64,000 nt of DNA from the NCBI GenBank assembly GCA_032717465.1, contig CM064655.1:15860902-15924901 (forward strand), given 5' to 3'. Source of the stretch: Coenobita brevimanus (Eukaryota; Arthropoda; Malacostraca; Decapoda; Coenobitidae). Shown in pieces: positions 24,096 to 35,386 of the stretch; positions within the stretch are counted from its first letter, which is position 1; each line of letters opens with the position of its first letter. Position numbers and translations under genes: made by a program. The notes beneath the pieces were generated by a model. The model made no database searches. It saw only the letters and a list, made by a program, of their open reading frames with translations, and had not been told where the DNA came from.

Positions 24096-26260
24096 ACTTC
24101 AGGATAGCATATGACATAGTAAACAGCAATGACAGTTACAAAAAGAGCCTAAACTATAAAAAGGGAAATTATCAAGACCTAAAGAAGTATTTCTTAGAAG
24201 TTGATTGGGAAAATGAGCTTAGAGGACAAGATTTAAATGCTGTATATAAAAAATTCTGTGAATTTTATGAAATAGGAGTCCAGAAGTACATCCCACAGCA
24301 CAAAGAAGCAGATAAGAAAATACAGAAATGGTTCAATACAGAATGTAAAAAATCAAAAGAAAGAAGAGATTTGTTGTGGAATAGATACAGAAGACATAAT
24401 AGTGAAAGGGCGTATAATAATTACAAACAGGCAAGAAACGATTATACAAGAATAAGGAGGGAAGCCCAAAAACAGTTTGAGGAGGATATAATAAATAAAA
24501 GTAGTGATCAACCAAAGCTGTTTTACAGCTATATCAGAAGCAAAACTAAAGTAAAAGATATAATACAATCCATTATGGACGAGGGAATCACTTATACACA
24601 AGAGAAAGATATTTGTGAAGCACTAAATAAGAATTTCCAATTAGTTTTTACAGAAGAAAAAAATTTTGAGAGGGACTATGTGGAACATGCATGTCCACAC
24701 ATACTACCAGATATACAAAGAGCAGAAAAAGTAATACAGGAGGAGTTAAGTAGATTAGACAGAGGAAAAGCAAGTGGTCCTGATGAAATTTCATGCTGGG
24801 TACTACGAGAATGTGCAGAGGAGTTAAGTAAACCATTATTTTTAATTTTCAAGAAATCCTTGAGTCAAGGTAAACTATCTGATATTTGGAAAAAAGCGAA
24901 TATTGTTCCCTTATTCACGAAAGGAAATAGACAAAATCCACTCAACTACCGACCAGTATCACTGACCAGTGTTGTAAGCAAGGTATTAGAAAAGCTTATA
25001 AGAAAAGCTTGGGTAAATCATCTAGAACACAGTATGATAACAGAAAGACAGTTTGGTTTCAGAAAAGGAAAATCATGTGTTACTAATCTGTTGAGCTATT
25101 ATTACAGAGTAACAAACAGGAAAGGGAAGGATGGGTGGACAGTATCTATTTAGATTTCAAGAAAGCTTTTGACACAGTACCACACCAAAGACTTTTATGG
25201 AAACTGTACCGTCAAGGAGGAATTCGAGGCAAACTGTTTTGTTGGATGCAAGACTCTCATAAAAAGAGGAATGAGAACAGTACTAAGAGGAAACTACTCA
25301 TCATGGAAAGAAGTGACTAGTGGAGTACCACAGGGTTCAGTGCTGGCACCAATCATGTTTTTAGTGTATATAAATGATATAAACAGCAACACTGGAAATG
25401 AGAGCTATCTGAATATGTTTGCAGATGATGCAAAAATACAAAGGAGAATTACTAACACAGACTCTTGTAGAGCTACAAAAAGAATTAAATAAACATCATG
25501 AATGGAGTAGTACATGGCAAATGGAATTCAATGTGGACAAGTGTCATGTAATCAAGTTTGGTAAAAGTGGAAAAAGACCTGATTGGGATTATAAGTTAGG
25601 AAATAAAACCCTATACACATCAGAAAGAGAGAAAGACCTAGGTGTGATCATCAATAACAGACTATCTCCGGCTGACCAGTGAGAAGGTACGGAACATGCA
25701 TACACTGCTTGCAAATATGAGAATAGCATTCACATACATAAATGAAGACATGCTAAGAAGGATAATAACATCATTCATTAGACCAACCCTGGAATATGCA
25801 TCAGTAGTCTGGAGTCCTCATCTCAAAAAGCATATAGACAAGATTGAAAAAGTTCAAAGGGCCGCTACAAGATGGATACCAAGCTTAAGGGACCTAAGCT
25901 ACGAAGAAAGACTAAATAAACTGAATCTACCAACACTACAGGAGCGAAGGAAAAGAGGTAACATGATAATGCTATATAAGTGCATATCAGGGAAGGAGAA
26001 AATAGACATAAATGATTACTTAACATATGGAGAAGCATCAGCAAGAGGACACTGCAAAAAACTGCATAAGAAGAGAGGTGATAAAGACGTAAGGAAATTC
26101 AGCTTCCCAAACAGAGCAATTGATCAATGGAATGCACTACCGAATGAAATAGTATGTGCCAAAACAATTCACAAATTTAAGGATATGTACGATAAATATG
26201 GTTTGAGACACGGGACAGTACGAGCTTGACTCATTCCTGTAAAGATACAATTAGGTAAGA
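24096..26260 (+). mobile_element. CR1/L2-like LINE, copy 1 (5'-truncated)
   Basis: Starts directly after an (AC)n tract with coding sequence FRIAYDIVNSND, the end of the endonuclease domain seen more fully in copy 2. Continues through the RT to a C-terminal block and ends GATACAATTAGGTAAGAAC followed by ACACAG. The RT frame is open to 25153 and then broken by at least three frameshifts. Copies at 49628-52218, 36284-36485, 36500-36941 and 52226-52397 belong to the same family. The CR1/L2 label rests on the C-terminal RRKRG-MIMLYK style and is tentative. Confidence 0.8.
24097..26229 (+). pseudogene. LINE reverse transcriptase (copy 1, frameshifted)
   Basis: RT of the CR1/L2-like LINE. Fingers and palm boxes include [74 protein letters not shown] and the catalytic FADDAK. 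The C-terminus (25696-26229) reads RPTLEYASVVWSP and RAATRWIPSLRDLSYEERL. Segments lie in different frames (24371-25153, 25135-25320, 25169-25492, 25419-25682, 25696-26229), so at least three indels are present. It is inactive as it stands. Confidence 0.85.
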
Positions 26261-26574
26261 ACACAGAAGTGAGTGAAGTCATGTCAGGCCAGGTGGCGAG
26301 ATGTGAGCGGCGAACTCTAAAGGTGTCAGGTCAGCCACCAATCTAAAACCAAGGTTTGGGTGGAGTCCAGCCGGGGATTTCCCTGCGTACAGCGTTGCCT
26401 TGTTTCCTATACTCTAATTGGCTGGTGGCTGACCTGACACCGTTAGAGTTAGTCCTCTCACATCTCGCCACCTGGCCTGACATGACTTCACCCACTTCTG
26501 TGTGTGTGTGTGTGTGTTTGTGTATGTGTGTGTGTGTAAAGACAAACTAATTTAAGTTATAAATATAATATAAG

Positions 26575-26576
<2 letters not shown>
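26261..26576. repeat. Large palindrome with a TIR fragment at its centre
   Basis: The left arm (26262-26343, containing GTCATGTCAGGCCAGGTGG) and right arm (26418-26505) are inverted copies. Outside them (AC)n/(GT)n and the AAAGACAAACTAATTTAAG arm (26528-26572, mirrored at 24025-24060) continue the symmetry, so LINE copy 1 is inserted in the left arm at the (AC)n. The centre (26344-26417) carries 63 bp that match, inverted and with one mismatch, 27110-27172. Confidence 0.7.

Positions 26577-26624
<48 letters not shown>
26577..26624. repeat. (TA)n microsatellite
   Basis: About 23 TA units separating the palindrome from the right TIR of the transposon. Confidence 0.95.
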
Positions 26625-26626
<2 letters not shown>

Positions 26627-27085
26627 AAGTGAACTGTGGAAGCACGTGACAGAAGCTTAAATCTCCCTCCAATGGGTCAATTCCCAGTATGGGCCTGGAT
26701 GTTGCCGCTCGTGAGTGTTTTAACTTATTTATTTCTATTAAGAAAATAGCGTATGTTCTACTGATTCCTTCAAATTATATTATAAATGTAATTGTTACAT
26801 TACTTATCCAACTTAGAACTACCGTGAAAGTCGGTAAAAGTAACTACATTTTTTTCAGCACCACTGTAAAATATGTATGCCACGTTTCTTTATTGATGTA
26901 CAAGAGCCATATGCATTACAAGTTTACCTTCCTTTGATATGCTAGAATACTTACGTTTATATTGTACTAGTATGTGTGTACCTATCTGTGATGCCTATTA
27001 CATATATAACAGAATCTACTCATCGCTCGTTTAGGAAGTATGGCATGGCTGCACCCAGCGCCAGACCCCACCCAAACCTTGGTTT
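26627..27085 (-). repeat. Right long TIR of the Tc1/mariner-type element
   Basis: Inverted copy of 22069-22488. It carries an extra ~36 bases near 26674-26709 (after AAGCTTAAATCT) that the left TIR lacks. The end CCTTGGTTT is followed by TA. Confidence 0.85.
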
Positions 27086-27087
27086 TA

Positions 27088-27189
27088 GATTGGTGAGACT
27101 ATAGCCAGAGTAAACAAGGCAACGCTGTACGCCGGGAAATCCCCGGCTGGACTCCACCCAAACCTTGGTTTTAGATTGGTGAGACTATA
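27088..27189. repeat. 86-bp duplication of transposon end plus host flank
   Basis: The 16-base host segment GATTGGTGAGACTATA occurs at 27088-27103 and again at 27174-27189. Between them lie 70 bases whose right part is a second element end (…CCACCCAAACCTTGGTTTTA). That end matches the fragment inside the palindrome at 26344-26417, not the adjacent TIR. This looks like the scar of a second, aberrant event at the same TA. Confidence 0.65.
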
Positions 27190-27496
27190 CCTGTAACAGA
27201 AATAGGTGAATGCAAAGATGTAAAAGAAGCAAGACAGGGTTAGGGGCAAAAATTAGCCCCATAATAATGGATTGATTAAGCAGAATGATAATGGCAGAGG
27301 AAAAAGAGTGGAAAATAGAAGTGAAATTAAGTGCGCTAATTTTTCAGAACGATAATATGGCCATTAAAACAAAAGACAACATCCAAGAAGTTTTAAAAAC
27401 CATTGTTGTATTTCTAAAATTAAAAAGCTTAAAACTGAATGAACAAAAAACTGAACAAACATCACTAGTAGGAAACAGAATAGGCCTTCAAATTAA
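27174..27496 (+). pseudogene. Old LINE, RT fragment 2
   Basis: The frame reads IGETIPVTEIGECKDVKEARQG, then a stop, then GQKLAP, matching the usual ...RQGC-LSP block. After a frame change there is a degenerate catalytic region (ALIFQNDNMAIK, where FADD would be expected) and LKLNEQKTEQTSLVGNRIG. It ends in AAATTAA, the piggyBac target. Confidence 0.65.
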
Positions 27497-27749
27497 CCCG
27501 CCCCGTCCCGTCGACGTATGGGTACGTTGCAACGATTTGCATTTGCCAGTCCCGGCGACGTACCAGTACGTCGTGCAATTGCAATGTGCATAATTTCGAC
27601 AATTTTCAAATTTCGCGCTTGATTTGCGGTACGTACCCTTGCCTGACCTTCCCCTACCTGCCACCAGGTGGGGACACTCGGCGACCCCGCGCGACCCGCG
27701 CTAGCCCGCCACTCGTCCACTCACCTGGTAGCCACGGTCCTGCTCAGAC

Positions 27750-30233
27750 ATGGCTAAGAGAGGTCTCTCAGACAGCGAGATTCAAGTCGCCCTGGACACC
27801 TTTACCGGCGACAGTGATTCCCCACTGGATGACGAGGAGATGAACAAAGATTATTTCCAGCCAGAGGAGGAAGAAACCACCAGCAGTGACGAGGAAGTTC
27901 CGTCACCCAGGAAGCGGCAGTACGTGACTTACCGTGCTGCTAGAGAGGGGCAGGAGGCAAAGAAGGCACGTGGTATATCCTATCCCTATCCCTAGCGTGA
28001 TTTGGAAGGAGAATTCGAGGTCGAGGACGAGGACGAGGACGGAGCCGTGGGACGTGCTGCCACGTGGTATGGACGGGAGGTCATTACACATCGTGGCCCA
28101 GAGCGCACACCACGTCGTATGAGCAGGTATGGGCCTAGCATTCTGTCTGGGGAGCTAGGAAGTCAAGTGGAGGGAGTGGGGAGTGAAATGGAAAGTCCTG
28201 GGATTAGGGAAAGTGAGAGTGACGTGAGTGAGTCATTGCTCTCCCTACGTAGTGTGAGGCGGCAGAGTGGATCACGTGGGCCAGTGCGGGTGCGTTCCTT
28301 ATCACGTGGGGTTGTGAGGGAGGGGGAAGGTGGGGAGGAACCACTCCAAAGCACGTCTTATGCTCCCCAATATCCCCTAACACGTGATCGAACTAGGTTG
28401 CGTGAGAGAGCACGTGGTGTGGTAATGGAGGGGGAAGGTGGGGAGGAACCACTCCCCAGCACGTCTTCTGCTCCCCAATATTCTACTATTTCATCCCCAC
28501 AGCCCCTTAATGTTCCTCAAGGCCGTAAGGGTAAGGGAAAGGGAAAAGGTAAAGGCAGAGGGAAGAGGAGTGACAGTGGGGAAGCCCTCCATACTCCTTC
28601 TCCCCCACCTCCCCAACCAGGATCTCCTCCCCACCCAGACGAAGGCGGTGCTGGGGCTGATGGGGACGAGGGATTTGTGTCGTGGGATTGGGAGGATGGG
28701 AGTGATTTTTCTCCCCTCATTCACCCCTTCACTGAGCAAGGGCGATCTGGCTGCATTGCACCAGGTATTCACAGTAATTCCACCAGGTTGGATTTTTTCC
28801 ACCTGTTTTTCAGTGAGGCATTCGTGGAGCAGATCGTTTATCAAACAAACCTGTTTGCAACCGCCCAGCGCCTAGAAAGTGAAAGACTGGGAACAAGGAG
28901 TAGGCATTCTATGATCTATGATTACCCTGTCTCCCTTCCAGAAATGTATTTATTTTTTGCCCTGGTCCTTTTGATGGGTATTATAAGAAAGAATAGAATT
29001 CCTGCTTACTGGACTAGGGACCCTGTTATGTTTACCCCAATATTTGGTCAAGTGATGTGCCGTAATCGGTTTCAACAAATTCTAAGTCGCCTTCATTTTT
29101 ATGATGCTCATGACCCTGCAAATGCAAACAACACTGACAAAATGAGGCGAATTCGGTTGGTCTTTGATCACCTCAGGCAAACCTTTCGTTCCTCATTCTA
29201 TCCCTATAGAGATCTCGTCATAGACGAGAGTCTTGTGTTGTGGAGAGGCAATATTTCATTCAGACAGTATATACCCAGCAAAAGGCACCGTTTTGGGTTC
29301 AAGATCTTTGTTATGTGTGACTGTAGGACTGGATACGTGCAAGACATAGTCTTGTACACCGGTGCACAGACAGACATAATAGAAGATCGAAGTATTGGAC
29401 TGTCGGGAGCAGTGGTAAAGACGATGATACAAGACTACCTTCATCGCGGTCACGTTCTCTACCTCGACAACTGGTACACTAGCCCTCTTCTCGCTCGTTA
29501 TCTTCACACACATGAAACGGGAGTCTGTGGAACCGTAAAGGTGAACCGGCGTCACATGGCCAAGGTAGGGCGGAAACTTGCAAGGAGTGAGGTTGTCTTC
29601 TTCAAAGCCAACAACATCCTTGCAACAATGTGGAACCACAACAGAGAAGTAAGCCTCTTGTCCACGGTTCACTGCCCCTTGATGCACCGTACTGATTCTG
29701 TAGATTACCGTAGCGAGAGCAGGCGTCGTGTTTGGAAACCTGAGTGTGTTATGGATTACAATATAAACATGCGCCTCGTGGACCAGTCAGACTCCATGAT
29801 ATCGACGGTAGAGTGTGCCAGGACAACGATGAAGTGGTATAAAAATCTGTTCTTTCACTTACTAGATATCACTGCTCTGAATTGCCACCACCTTCACGCC
29901 ATGACCACAGGAGTTCAGGAAACATTTGAAGGGTTTGTGAGGGAGCTCACAAGAGAAATCTTTGCAAAGTATGCTGTTGAAAGGCCCCAACATCGCACCC
30001 GCACTGCCCCTATTGCCCAAACTCCCCAGAGAATATCCGGCTGCCATTTCCCCACTCCTATCCCTCCCCAGCCCAACAGACCTAGGCCCCAGCGCAGGTG
30101 TCACGTGTGCAGTAATTCCCAGGTGAGACTCACGACACAGAGGAAGGACACCCGCTATGAGTGCGTGCAGTGTGACGTGGGTCTCTGTATTCACCCATGT
30201 TTTAGTGAATATCACACGCTGATGCAATTTTAG
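27750..30233 (+). pseudogene. piggyBac transposase with one in-frame stop
   Basis: Two open frames in the same register are separated only by TAG at 27993-27995. The first 81 codons start with ATG at 27750 (MAKRGLSDSEIQ) and are acidic, as in other piggyBac N-termini. Low-complexity Gly/Glu/Ser/Pro sequence follows, including two copies of an EGEGGEEPL block. The DDE/D-type core shows VIDESLVLWRG (first D), LYLDNWYTSPL (second D) and NMRLVDQSDSM (third D). A Cys/His cluster near the C-terminus (CHVCSNSQ...CVQCDVGLCIHPCF...H) is the usual RING/PHD-like zinc domain. All three catalytic Asp residues are present. The stop makes this copy probably inactive unless the internal start or readthrough is used. 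Total length is about 827 codons, longer than the ~600 of the moth element because of the N-terminal extension. Confidence 0.9.
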
Positions 30234-31606
30234 CATGGTGTGAATGCGAAAGGACGCTGAAATTATGAGGTAAATGCGACAGACAGATGCTCAGTGAAAT
30301 TATCAGTCATATGGATCTCCAAATATTAGTATAAAGTGCCTACGGGTAGAACATAAGTGAAAACATTGTGTGTAAGTATATAAATCTGCCCTAAGTTGAA
30401 ACTTACAATAGAGAGGGTTGTATGATGCGATATTCTGTCGCTCAGTGCAATAAATACGGCCCGTAATTATATAATTATTATTATGTGACATTCTTACGGG
30501 TATAATATAAGTTCAAATTATTGTATGTGATGATATATATTCTAAGTCAAATATTCATAGCGTGTGTATAAAGATAAGATTTCCTGACGCTCAGTTGAAT
30601 GAATAAGGCACGTATTAGTCAAAATAAAAGTCAGCAAGTGATAAAGTGAATAATTAGCATATAAGTGTGTGAATGAATTAGTATATAAGTGTGTGAGTAT
30701 TATGTATGTCGAAACATTCCTTGCGAGGGTATTTTCAGGCGATATTCTCACGCTCACTTGAATAAATAATGGCAGCATGTACAGTGCATTCTAGGGGTGT
30801 AAACGTGTGTAATGTAAGTGGGAAATTATAATTGGAGTGAATAAATAAAGTAGATGATGAAACACGAGTGTTTGAGATCGTAGTTGCTACGTGAATATGC
30901 GCTAGCATAACGCTAAATGCCCTCGTAATGAATGAAAATATTTGAAAACCTTTACAGTGGTGGAGGAAAGGTTCTATGTAAAGGGGAAAATAATTGGAAA
31001 GTGATAAAACAATTTGGTATGTTGAAATACGAGTCATAGCGAGTGCGCTTACTAAGTTGATGTGCGCTATACTTATGCTGCATGTCATCATAATGAATGA
31101 AAACATCTGAAAACACTTACAAACAGTAAATTGTCTATTGTAATTGGTAAATTGTCATTGAAACAGAAGTATACAAGTAGAAAAAATGATAGGTTGACTC
31201 ATACCAGAAACTTAGCATATAACATGTTACGACTCGGACCAAACTCGCTATGCTCGCGCGATGGTACAATGCTTATTTTTCATATATATGTGTCTGAAAT
31301 CCATTATATTGTTACTGTTATTGTTTATTACTTCAAATTCAATAAATGTAGAGGTGTTGTGTGTTGTTTCTCCCATTATTCCTTACCATAGAAAACGTAA
31401 ACGCATATCCAGCCCATTACAGAATACGATACCTGCGGGGTGGAACCGCACCTGTACGGACCACTTATAGACCGCAGGAACCACTTTCTTTATGATTTTC
31501 CTTCGTTTCTCGACCTAAGCGGAAGTTTTAGCAAAAAAAAATTTTTTCCAAAAAGGCTCGGGACTGGGGGATGTCATAGGTGCGGAAAACCTCGGGACGT
31601 GACGGG
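30234..31606 (+). repeat. piggyBac 3' noncoding region with decayed repeats
   Basis: Contains direct repeats that have diverged. GCGATATTCTGTCGCTCAGTG near 30430, GATTTCCTGACGCTCAGTTG near 30580 and GCGATATTCTCACGCTCACTTG near 30740 are each followed by AATAAAT-type text. A second pair of blocks lies around 30895-30950 and 31045-31105, both ending in AATGAATGAAAA. No ORF of note. Confidence 0.6.
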
Positions 31607-31610
31607 TTAA

Positions 31611-32460
31611 CGGAAAAGAAATACAGGAAAAATCATCACATAAATAGGCTACACAGGAAAAATAACAGACACAAGGAAAACAAAAAGATGTAGGAAACAG
31701 AACAAACGAGGCGAAAATAGCACCAAATTAAAGTATGAACATTATAAGAAAGAAATTATTGAAAAGAGGATAATAATAGGACTGAAAGTGTTTAACACGT
31801 GAGGTAACAGTGGCACTGAATGGAAGAAACTGAAAAAGCAGAAAAAGGAATTATTATACAATCACAATACCTAACAAAGTTGCTGAAGGTGCCAAGACCA
31901 CCAAAATGTGCACAGTTATATGAATCGAAAGGAATGAAACTGAGCACAAGAAAAATGAGAGGAAATTAGAATACTATATAGACCTCAATAATATAGAGGA
32001 GGCAATAGAGGTAAAAATGAAGTTATTGTGAGGAAAATGAGAGAATACAGTATATTAAAGAAATACAGGCGATCTAAAATAAATATAACAGCAAATCTGG
32101 TGAGAAGAGGAGGAAGTTAAACAATTAAAAATGAAGAAATTATGGCAGAAATTAAAAAAAAAAAAAGTAAAACAAAAGATGCTGCCAATCAGGAAATGGG
32201 AAATTACATAGAGCTAAATTTTTAAAATGCTAGAATAATATTTATGTTAAGGACCAGAATGATAGATGTAAAAGAAAATTTTAAGAAAAGCCAAAACGAA
32301 AATGAAAATCAGATTCATATATTTAATTGTGAAGCATATCAAGCTACAACAAGGGAATTAAATGGAAAAGAAAATATTAATGAAATACTTAAGCTGAATA
32401 AATCAGACCTAGCAGCAGAAAAAAAAAAAAAAAAAACAATCGTACATACGAGGGATGAAT
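31611..32460 (+). pseudogene. Old LINE, C-terminal fragment 3
   Basis: Continues the RT frame after the piggyBac (NGKEIQEKSSHK) and ends with a block at 32244-32400 reading MLRTRMIDVKENFKK ... IFNCEAYQATTRELNG. This is the position of the Cys/His tail in related LINEs. A-rich, with several stops. Confidence 0.55.
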
Positions 32461-32666
32461 AACAAATAAATACCAATATAGAGAACATAGACAAAATTAA
32501 AGTATAAAAAATAATAGGAAAATTTTTGAGAAAATTTATGAAAGAAAACTCAAGAAAACAGCTACCGGTATCAGTCAGAAGACATGCTCGTGGATGAGAA
32601 AAGGCGCCAACGACAACTTCAACGAAATTTGAAAATACAGGATTCCTATTATATCAAAACAATTAT

Positions 32667-32715
<49 letters not shown>

Positions 32716-34368
32716 AAAATACTGGTTTAATAGCAGTACAGTATAAGAGACAGCTGTTTATCCGGAGATGCCTGACCCCCAAAGAGATAGCTACCCTAAG
32801 TAGACCTACACCATCAGCATGAGTTCATGTGTATAGAAGTTTGAGTTTAGGACCTTCCAGTTCACACGAAAAAGCACGTGCGTCAATTCCTGTTTTTATA
32901 ATACCGATACCATAAAACAATCATCGGACTTCTCTCGAATTATACTTGCCCAGTGCCAAACGATTTTATTCAGTCGCCAATACTGCCACCATTACCACTC
33001 ATGGCCGGGAAGGCTCTAGAATTAAACGCAGTTTCTGGCAAACTCCAGCATTATTGAGCTGCGTGAGTCACAGGAGCCTGAATGATAATGTATTTTATTA
33101 GATATGCCTTCGCATAGCTCTGCAGGTAATCTTTTTCCTTTTTCACTAATACAGGAGAAAAATATAATTAAAACAGCCCTAGGGAGAGGAAGGGAAAGTA
33201 AATGGGCTGGGATCTCTCTCTCTCTCTCTCTGATGATGCTGAGAGAGAAGAGAGACATGGGATGGTAAATCAACCGGGAATATAGGAAGCAATAACGACA
33301 CTAAAGGTAAGAAGCTAGTAAGGCAGTATGGCTGAGTAAGGAATAGGTTGTGAAGACATGAAGGAACAATAATGAACCTATAAATGCAGAATACTGAATG
33401 AGGAATGGGAGACGAAATAAGCAACTGCTCGGAAAGTAAAGGGAAAGAAACTGAACGGTTTTAGAGAAATTTGAAATACAATTGGAAGGTCAGAGTATGT
33501 AAGCGAGGGAGACATGGAGTAGAATGTGAAGTGAGAGGGGTACAGTGGTACGGAGGGAAAAGAAAGATCACGGAGAAAGTGGGATAAGTGGATGTCTAGT
33601 AAGAAAAATAGAAAATACAAGGCGGATTAACCACTATTACCACTATAGGCTAAGTAGGCAGCAGTCTGTGGCCCCCAACCTTGAAAGGGCTCTTAGTTGT
33701 TAAATGGATGTATATAAAATAAATAATGGATATGATGAAATTACAGCAGCAGCTGGCATCTAATGAAGACCATTCAAGGTAAGAGGCCCCATATCTAATT
33801 TAGCCTAGGGCCTCCAGTGAGGTTTATCCTGTTCAAGAGGGGACTTGCACGGTTTATAGTTGAAATATGACTATAAAGTGTGTTTTCAAGTGCTTACACA
33901 TTCCATTCTTGGGAAACCCGAGCCCACGCCGTGGGGGGTAGCATTTTTTTCTTTACTACAGATAGCGTCATAACCCTCAACATACTGGATTCACAACGCC
34001 GATAGTCTCATGCCACACAGTGCAGTTTTCAGCTTTTTAGCTATGTGGTGGGTACATGTGTCAAGGTTATTTGGGGGGGGGAGGTTCAAATTGGTTGCCT
34101 GCAAAAATAAGCCTTAGGGTCGCTTGACGCAGTGACTATTTCCCAACTGGATCAATACTCTTGGTGCCACAGTCGCCACACAACAGAGAATGGCAGTTGG
34201 GTCTAGTTTCTCATCGGAGAGTATACTGTCGTCGACTTTGCTGCAGACTTGTGGCGCAATAAGGCAGAAAATCCCTTGCTCATAGCGAGTGACGCACTGA
34301 ATCATCTGCATCACACCAATGCGTGGGCACATCTTACCCTTTGTTCGATATGTAAAATTATAAGTGCT

Positions 34369-34411
<43 letters not shown>

Positions 34412-35386
34412 CATCAGTATAAAGCGAGTTTACTTGACAAATATGTCTTGTCCTTATAAAACTTGTAAGTCCCAATCAGTTTCAGTATGTTAGGATAAAT
34501 ACCTAGTTCACCCACGCCAATATACATTATGATGCGATTTTATTGTTTAGTAACGAGGGGGGGGGGTGCATGGTCACATCCTCCACGTAAACAAGGTAAG
34601 GCTTATGAAGTCACAGCCCTGCGTGAGGCTTGTGGCAGACAGGGTCCCAGGTGAACCACACTGACGGAAGCGGACGCTGTGACCAATCTGGGCCCAAGTA
34701 AGAACATGGAAAATACTGACATCAGTGGCGTGCTACCTGACCCAATTGCTCCCAACCACCTCACTCATGGTTTATAGTCCCACACCTGTAGAAGGGCCGA
34801 GATCAGTTTACAGTTAATTCACTTCAGGAAGTTATTTGTATATAATACTTTTAGTAAATATGATGCTCTTATTCTTTCACCTTTTATTGGAGAATGAAAA
34901 TGTTCAATCGCAAAACCGGAATTCCGGTTTATTTTCTGCGTTGATAAAACCGAAATGAACCAAATGTTTTTGTATTTGAGAATAAACAAAATCATGTTTT
35001 CTAGTCCGGTTCGTAGGTGGTTGCACCAGACGGAGGACATTGTCTAACCTAAAGCTGGATGTCTCGACACCTGGGACTAGGAGGATAAATGGGACCAAGG
35101 AAGAATCGAGAACAATCGAGGTAATGTGCGTGGGAAAGGGGTCGTTGTTGAGTAGAGACAGAAATGCCTGGAGCTCCTCTTTTCGATGCCACACTTAATA
35201 GGATGCAGAGTGAGACAAGTCATATTTTATGAATCGCTGCTGCGTAAATTCTTGTCTTCCCTCATGCAAACCTCCTCCACCATATCCCAATATTCACCTC
35301 ACTTATCTTCCCAATCACCTGTCTTTTCTCTCATGCAGGGATTCGGCGAGGTTTTTTCTTAATGAGGACAACTTACCTTTTCGTAT
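32461..35386. other. Unassigned stretch with microsatellites
   Basis: No gene was recognised. Contains (AC)n at 32668-32712, (TC)n at 33211-33231, a (GA)n tract at 34370-34411 and short G-runs near 34072 and 34558. Minus-strand open frames around 33022-33620 are pyrimidine-rich low complexity. Confidence 0.4.

Larger units (their letters stand above)
22069..27085 (+). mobile_element. IS630/Tc1/mariner-type transposon with long TIRs
   Basis: A transposase-bearing element flanked by TA (22067-22068 and 27086-27087). Its TIRs are about 420 and 459 bp, far longer than the short TIRs of classic mariner. The outermost bases read AAAC(A/C)AAGGTTTGGGTGG. The transposase gene lies just inside the left TIR. 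The interior downstream of the gene has been invaded by a CR1/L2-like LINE (24096-26260) and contains a large palindrome. The host LINE resumes after the right end, although an 86-bp duplication (27088-27173) intervenes. Confidence 0.8.
27497..31606 (+). mobile_element. piggyBac-superfamily transposon (4.1 kb)
   Basis: Flanked by TTAA on both sides (27493-27496 and 31607-31610). The ends are inverted repeats: CCCGCCCCGTCCCG on the left and the complement of CGGGACGTGACGGG on the right, 12 of 14 matching. A transposase frame fills 27750-30233. The region from 30234 to the right end is noncoding with diverged direct repeats. Reading the host LINE across a single TTAA keeps its frame open (GLQI then NGKEIQE), which supports exact ends. 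Confidence 0.92.
20951..32460 (+). mobile_element. Old LINE, interrupted twice by DNA transposons
   Basis: Decayed reverse-transcriptase homology is visible on the plus strand in three pieces. 21440-22066 includes DKVTGPDK, VTKDLNNYRE and a degenerate AVFLDI-C-CFDKL box. 27174-27496 includes IGETIPVTEIGE, a RQG block and KLNEQKTE. 31611-32400 includes a C-terminal block LRTRMIDVKENFKK followed by a decayed Cys/His-type tail. The breaks coincide with a TA-flanked DNA transposon and a TTAA-flanked piggyBac. Many stops and frameshifts make it a dead copy, older than both insertions. Its 5' start is uncertain and the clade was not assigned. Confidence 0.7.

Noticed and set aside
27972..27995. A 24-bp GT...AG mini-intron removing the TAG in the piggyBac ORF
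   Set aside because: Too short for known spliceosomal introns and its pyrimidine-rich text is a simple repeat. A nonsense mutation is the simpler reading.
28438..28875. Second open frame inside the piggyBac transposase
   Set aside because: Alternative frame of the Gly/Glu-rich N-terminal extension. The main frame carries the DDD core.
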